This document shows, piece by piece, positions 6,186 to 8,958 of a stretch of 8,958 nucleotides of DNA. The stretch comes from an uncultured Anaerolineaceae bacterium. GTDB lineage: Bacteria > Chloroflexota > Anaerolineae > Promineifilales > Promineifilaceae. The stretch spans positions 1 to 8,958 of the forward strand of contig CALBTC010000449.1 in NCBI GenBank assembly GCA_937967805.1. Direction: 5' to 3'. The number at the start of each line of letters is the position of its first letter. Within the stretch, counting starts at the first letter, position 1. The notes under the pieces were generated by a model that was given only the letters and a program-made list of their open reading frames with translations, made no database searches and had not been told where the DNA came from. Made by a program: the position numbers and the translations under genes.

Positions 6186-8291
6186 ATGACTACAACAGCA
6201 CTTAAACACCTGAAAGCCCATCCTGCCCAAATGCGCACCACCTATGATCTGGAGAAGCTGGCTACACTGACGCTGCAAGTTTTCGAGCGCGGTCTGGACC
6301 AATGGCAAGCGATTGTGGCTTCATCCAATGGCGAGGGCTACCATATCGTTAGCGGCCACCGCCGCCACATGGCCCAGCTCTTCTCTTTCGCCCTGCGAGA
6401 TTGGGCCAAGGAGCACGCCGATACGGAAATTTCCATCGAGATTGTGCGCACGATGATCAACACCCTGGTGGAATCATTGGGCACGTTGGAGCAGGTGATT
6501 GCCTCCTTGCTGACAAAATATGGGGATGAAGCCGTCGAGTTTGTCACCTTTGAGGGCAGCCAGAAGGCACAGATACTCGCACTTCAAGCTGCTAACTACG
6601 GTAGTGAGCAGCCCGACATGCTGGGCGTGGCCCACAGCTTCCATCAGGCGGTAGCTGCTGGCGCGACGCCCGAAGAAATTGCCCGCAATGTTGGCCAGCA
6701 TGTGCAGTTTGTGCGCAATCATCTGGCACTGACAGAAATCCCGCCGGAACTGGCGCAGCGCATTGCCGCCGGTGATCTGCCGCTGAGCGTGGCCACGGCC
6801 GTTGCCGATGTGCCGGAACCGAAGCGCACCGGTCTCTCTATCTTCATCCTGGCCAATGAGGTGGGCAAGCTGACGGCCAAAGCCATCAAGGATTGTGCGA
6901 CGACGCTCAAGAAGTGGTCGGGCCTGCATCTGCCCCTGATGGTCAAACATCAGTCGCAGCGCAACATTGCCCGGGCGCTGGTGGCCCTGTGGGCTCAGGT
7001 GGTGGACGCCTACCCCGAAGACGCTTACGCGGCCGCCGCCATGCTCATCTACCGCCATGTGCATGATGAGCCGTGGGGCAACCAGGAGAAGTTGACGCTG
7101 TGGTTCCAGGCGTTGGGTGGGGACACGTATTTTACGGACGGCGGCATTAACTGGACGGCCGTTGTCAATTACCTCATAACCGATGTCGCTTGTGACACCT
7201 GTCCCATTGGCCAACTGCCGCGGCATCCGCTGCGCTCAGACCTGTCACAGGGACAGGGCGGGCCGCTGGGGATGCCTTGCCGCGTTGGGCAAGAAGCCCC
7301 TTCGGCTAGCCTAACAGAGTTAGGCCGCTCAGGGCAGGCTAGCCGCTGCATACACGGTCTCGCGCCCAACGACGGCTTCGACGTGCGCGTTCCCTGGGAT
7401 TGGGGGCAGCATCCCGGCGTGGTCAGCGAGGGCGGCGATTATCGGGCCAAAAGTTACGACGATCTGCTCGCTGCCTGGCAGGCGCAGGCGGCGCAAGAAC
7501 TGGCCGAGGACGAAGCGGTGGCAGAAGCCGATGGGCAGTCTGACGATGAACCATCTGGTGATGGGCCACCTGCGGAAGCGCCAGCCCCGACGACAAAAGG
7601 ACAGACCCAATCTGAAACTGGCGGCACAACTGCGCCGGGGCAGATGCTGCAACCGGCGAAGCTGTCGCCCGTGGTGAAACAGCGCGCCCAGATTGCCGAC
7701 TTTATGAAGCGGCACGAACAGTTTTCAACCAGTCATCCCTTCGCCACGTCTTGCAGCCGCTGTCGGCACCGACTGGACAGCAGCCCGACAAAAGATGAGT
7801 CGGTGCCTCATTGTGCCTGGGCTGGCCGGCTGCGCAACGTTTCCTTCCAGGTGTTGGCGGCTGACGCGCAGCAGGCAGGAGCGAATGGCAGTTTGCTGGT
7901 GCCCGTTTGCCGGCAGTTTGCCCCGAGCCAGCCATGGCACGACCTGATTCCGGCCCATCCGGAGCCACCGGGGATGCCCCGCGACTGGTTGAAAGCGCAG
8001 GTATTACATCTGGTGAAAGAGGCCAACCGGCATAACAGTGACCGCAATGCGTTTGAGTTCCTCACCGGCCGGCCGATGGGCGCCAATGAAAATTATGGCG
8101 ACTGGTTTAAGGAGCAGTTTGAAGCCCAGAGTGGTGATTTGAGCGATGCGCAGCTGTTCACGCTCTTTGTCTGGGCGCATGGCGAATGGCAGCGCGCGCG
8201 GAAGCGCCCATTTAGTCTGCCGGTCAATGGACACGGTTTGCAATTTGTGACGGTCCAGGAACGGCCGTGGCGCATGGAGGAGAATGAATGA
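6186..8291 (+). CDS. ParB-like protein of a PRTRC cassette
   Basis: This 701-residue protein is a ParB-family protein, longer than the roughly 550 residues I recall for PRTRC ParB proteins. The N-terminus has the family pattern: HPAQMRTTYDLEKLATL (12-28), a GLDQW segment (36-40), and SGHRRHMAQ (56-64), equivalent to the CTP-binding GERRxxA box. QAANYGSEQPDMLGVAHSF (134-152) fits the AxxENxxRxDL region. A helix-turn-helix follows (GATPEEIARNVGQHVQFVRNHL, about 159-180, then AQRIAAGDLPLSVATAVAD). The C-terminal half holds two four-cysteine sets (Cys336, 339, 365, 388 and Cys523, 526, 543, 575), suggesting two metal or Fe-S sites. Between them lies an acidic, Pro/Ala-rich linker (about 432-490). 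A palindromic DNA element is read in frame at residues 364-387. AAGGAG sits 8 bases before the ATG. The next gene overlaps the stop in ATGA. It probably binds DNA and CTP as part of the PRTRC system; the PRTRC assignment rests on its neighbours as much as on its sequence. Confidence 0.85.
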   Translation: MTTTALKHLKAHPAQMRTTYDLEKLATLTLQVFERGLDQWQAIVASSNGEGYHIVSGHRRHMAQLFSFALRDWAKEHADTEISIEIVRTMINTLVESLGTLEQVIASLLTKYGDEAVEFVTFEGSQKAQILALQAANYGSEQPDMLGVAHSFHQAVAAGATPEEIARNVGQHVQFVRNHLALTEIPPELAQRIAAGDLPLSVATAVADVPEPKRTGLSIFILANEVGKLTAKAIKDCATTLKKWSGLHLPLMVKHQSQRNIARALVALWAQVVDAYPEDAYAAAAMLIYRHVHDEPWGNQEKLTLWFQALGGDTYFTDGGINWTAVVNYLITDVACDTCPIGQLPRHPLRSDLSQGQGGPLGMPCRVGQEAPSASLTELGRSGQASRCIHGLAPNDGFDVRVPWDWGQHPGVVSEGGDYRAKSYDDLLAAWQAQAAQELAEDEAVAEADGQSDDEPSGDGPPAEAPAPTTKGQTQSETGGTTAPGQMLQPAKLSPVVKQRAQIADFMKRHEQFSTSHPFATSCSRCRHRLDSSPTKDESVPHCAWAGRLRNVSFQVLAADAQQAGANGSLLVPVCRQFAPSQPWHDLIPAHPEPPGMPRDWLKAQVLHLVKEANRHNSDRNAFEFLTGRPMGANENYGDWFKEQFEAQSGDLSDAQLFTLFVWAHGEWQRARKRPFSLPVNGHGLQFVTVQERPWRMEENE
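7276..7345. repeat. Palindromic element inside the ParB-like gene
   Basis: Several nested inverted repeats are packed in 70 bases: CTTGCC/GGCAAG (7276-7293), CGGCTAGCCT/AGGCTAGCCG (7303-7312 and 7336-7345, 10 bp perfect), and GCCTAAC-aga-GTTAGGC (7309-7325). GCCC at 7296-7299 also pairs with GGGC at 7332-7335. The arms GCCCCTTCGGC and GCTCAGGGCAGGCT resemble dispersed bacterial palindromic repeats of the CCTTCG...GCTCAGGGC type. The reading frame stays open across it, encoding about residues 364-387. Confidence 0.6.
8276..8282 (+). promoter_or_regulatory. Ribosome binding site deciding the E-like start
   Basis: GGAGGAG lies 5 bases before the ATG at 8288. Another ATG at 8284, in a different frame, is only one base from it and opens a short Arg/Gly-rich frame. 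The spacing therefore selects 8288. Confidence 0.8.
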
Positions 8292-8674
8292 ACAGCAACC
8301 TGACTGTAACAGACCCGCTGGCGGAGCAGGACGTAACCATCATCGTCACTCTGGCTGCCAGCGACGCCCCTCTGGCCGAACGGCCGTTGCTGCTCAGCGT
8401 GGGCGTGGCCGAACAACTGCCGGTGGTCAAGACCGGCGCCTTCGCCAGTCTCGTGCCCATGATTGAGGAAGCCTGGACGGCGTTGGGTGTCCGGGCGCAG
8501 GTAGCGGGAGCTGCCGTTGAAGAGGAAACCATTGCTGAAGAACAAACGATAGCCCCGGACACAGAGGCCACGAATGTGACCACGGCCGAACCAGAGAATC
8601 ATGAGACACGGCCGCCAGCGTCCAATCCGCTGTCCGCACCGCAGCCGCGTGCCAAGAATTTATCCCTGTTTTAG
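8288..8674 (+). CDS. PRTRC protein E-like small acidic protein
   Basis: This 128-residue protein lies between the ParB-like gene and protein C, the place of protein E in PRTRC cassettes. Residues about 15-65 alternate hydrophobic strands and a helix (VTIIVTLAASDAPL, LLLSVGV, then ASLVPMIEEAWTAL), broadly like the N-terminal domain of protein E. The remainder (about 70-120) is low-complexity, rich in Glu, Thr, Ala and Pro. It ends in a short motif, AKNLSLF, of the kind that docks onto a partner protein. The start overlaps the ParB-like stop (ATGA, 8288-8291), so translation is coupled, and GGAGGAG is well spaced. The next gene starts 10 bp after the stop. Sequence similarity alone would not name it; the call rests on position, size and architecture. 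Its biochemical role in PRTRC systems is unknown. Confidence 0.6.
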   Translation: MNSNLTVTDPLAEQDVTIIVTLAASDAPLAERPLLLSVGVAEQLPVVKTGAFASLVPMIEEAWTALGVRAQVAGAAVEEETIAEEQTIAPDTEATNVTTAEPENHETRPPASNPLSAPQPRAKNLSLF

Positions 8675-8684
8675 GAGGACGACT

Positions 8685-8958
8685 ATGACGAACCAGGTAG
8701 ACAACCATCCCCCTCGTATCTTTAAGTATGCTGATAAAAGTTTTCCCGACTCTGGGCCGGAATACAGTGTGGAGCAGGTGCTGCAGCATTTGCGCACCTT
8801 CTTTCCAGAGTTGGGTCACGCCAGGACAGAAGAGCGGGAGCTGCCTGACGGCACGCAGGAAATCACATTCAGCAAGCAGGTGACGCGCAAGGGCGGTCTG
8901 CCCACGCCGGTGGCAGACCCGGCAGCGATTGACACGCTGGTAACGGCGCTGACGGCCG
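8685..8958 (+). CDS. PRTRC protein C, ubiquitin-like (3' partial)
   Basis: The gene runs open through the window end, giving 91 visible residues. The N-terminal part matches PRTRC protein C, a small beta-grasp, ubiquitin-like protein. RIFKYADKSFPDSGPEYSVE (11-30) corresponds to the family's RVFxYNGxxLPDPNPxxSPE, FFPEL (39-43) to YPEL, and QEITFSKQVTRKG (58-70) to the VYxFxRAVGTKG ending. In the PRTRC system the E1-like ThiF protein, an E2-like protein B and a JAB-type protein A are thought to act with this protein as a conjugation-like pathway. Family members usually end soon after the KG. Here Gly70-Gly71 is followed by LPTPVADPAAIDTLVTALTA, which continues past the window. A strong ribosome binding site, GGAGG (8674-8678), overlaps the upstream stop codon and lies 6 bases before the ATG at 8685. 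The family call is good; conjugation to targets is inference. Confidence 0.8.
   Translation, partial: MTNQVDNHPPRIFKYADKSFPDSGPEYSVEQVLQHLRTFFPELGHARTEERELPDGTQEITFSKQVTRKGGLPTPVADPAAIDTLVTALTA

Noticed and set aside
6474..7226. 250-codon open frame on the minus strand opposite the ParB-like gene
   Set aside because: Antisense shadow of a gene with recognisable ParB motifs; no domain or family pattern seen.
8284..8466. Alternative ATG at 8284 in a different frame
   Set aside because: Only one base separates it from GGAGGAG, and the product is a short Arg/Gly-rich frame. The ATG at 8288 is properly spaced and opens the longer gene.
8093..8602. 169-codon minus-strand frame across the ParB/E-like junction
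   Set aside because: It is antisense to two overlapping plus-strand genes with strong ribosome binding sites, and has no recognisable content.

Overview
This window looks like part of a bacterial integrative or plasmid-derived island. It is GC-rich, coding-dense and has Shine-Dalgarno-led genes. The palindrome ACGGCCGT occurs nine times by my count, against well under one expected from base composition. That overuse, with the gene content, makes me think of a Chloroflexota (Anaerolineae-like) genome. This is inference from remembered genome style, not proof.

Layout. (1) 2-895, plus strand: the 3' part of a tyrosine recombinase with all catalytic residues intact; its start lies before the window. 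(2) 901-1881 and 1984-3411, minus strand: an unrecognised Trp-rich, coiled-coil protein, and an AAA ATPase of the ATPase_2/DUF234 type with a nuclease-like C-terminus. The first converges on the recombinase with 5 bp between stop codons. (3) 3412-3727: a divergent, partly AT-rich intergenic region with a near-perfect palindrome and a candidate extended -10 promoter. (4) 3728-4270, plus strand: an unknown basic protein with a four-cysteine zinc ribbon. (5) 4271-4372: a leader with three tandem hairpins ending just before a ribosome binding site. (6) 4373 to the window end, plus strand: a tight run of six genes. These are a macrodomain protein, a 102-residue unknown, a 323-residue three-part protein (unknown N-terminus, DUF6573-like middle, plasmid-type C-terminal domain), a long ParB-like protein, a small PRTRC-E-like protein, and the start of a PRTRC protein C, a ubiquitin-like protein.

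The last three genes identify a PRTRC cassette (ParB-related, ThiF-related). In known cassettes ParB, E and C are followed by an E2-like protein B, a JAB-like protein A and a ThiF/E1-like protein, so those genes are expected just downstream. The cassette therefore probably couples a ParB-type DNA-binding or CTP-switch protein to a ubiquitin-like conjugation pathway on a mobile element.

Points that look least ordinary: the macrodomain gene heading the operon behind a structured leader; two separate four-cysteine sets in the ParB-like protein; an in-frame palindromic element that encodes one of those cysteines; and a ubiquitin-like protein that continues past a Gly-Gly. No tRNA, rRNA, CRISPR array or recognised insertion sequence was seen.
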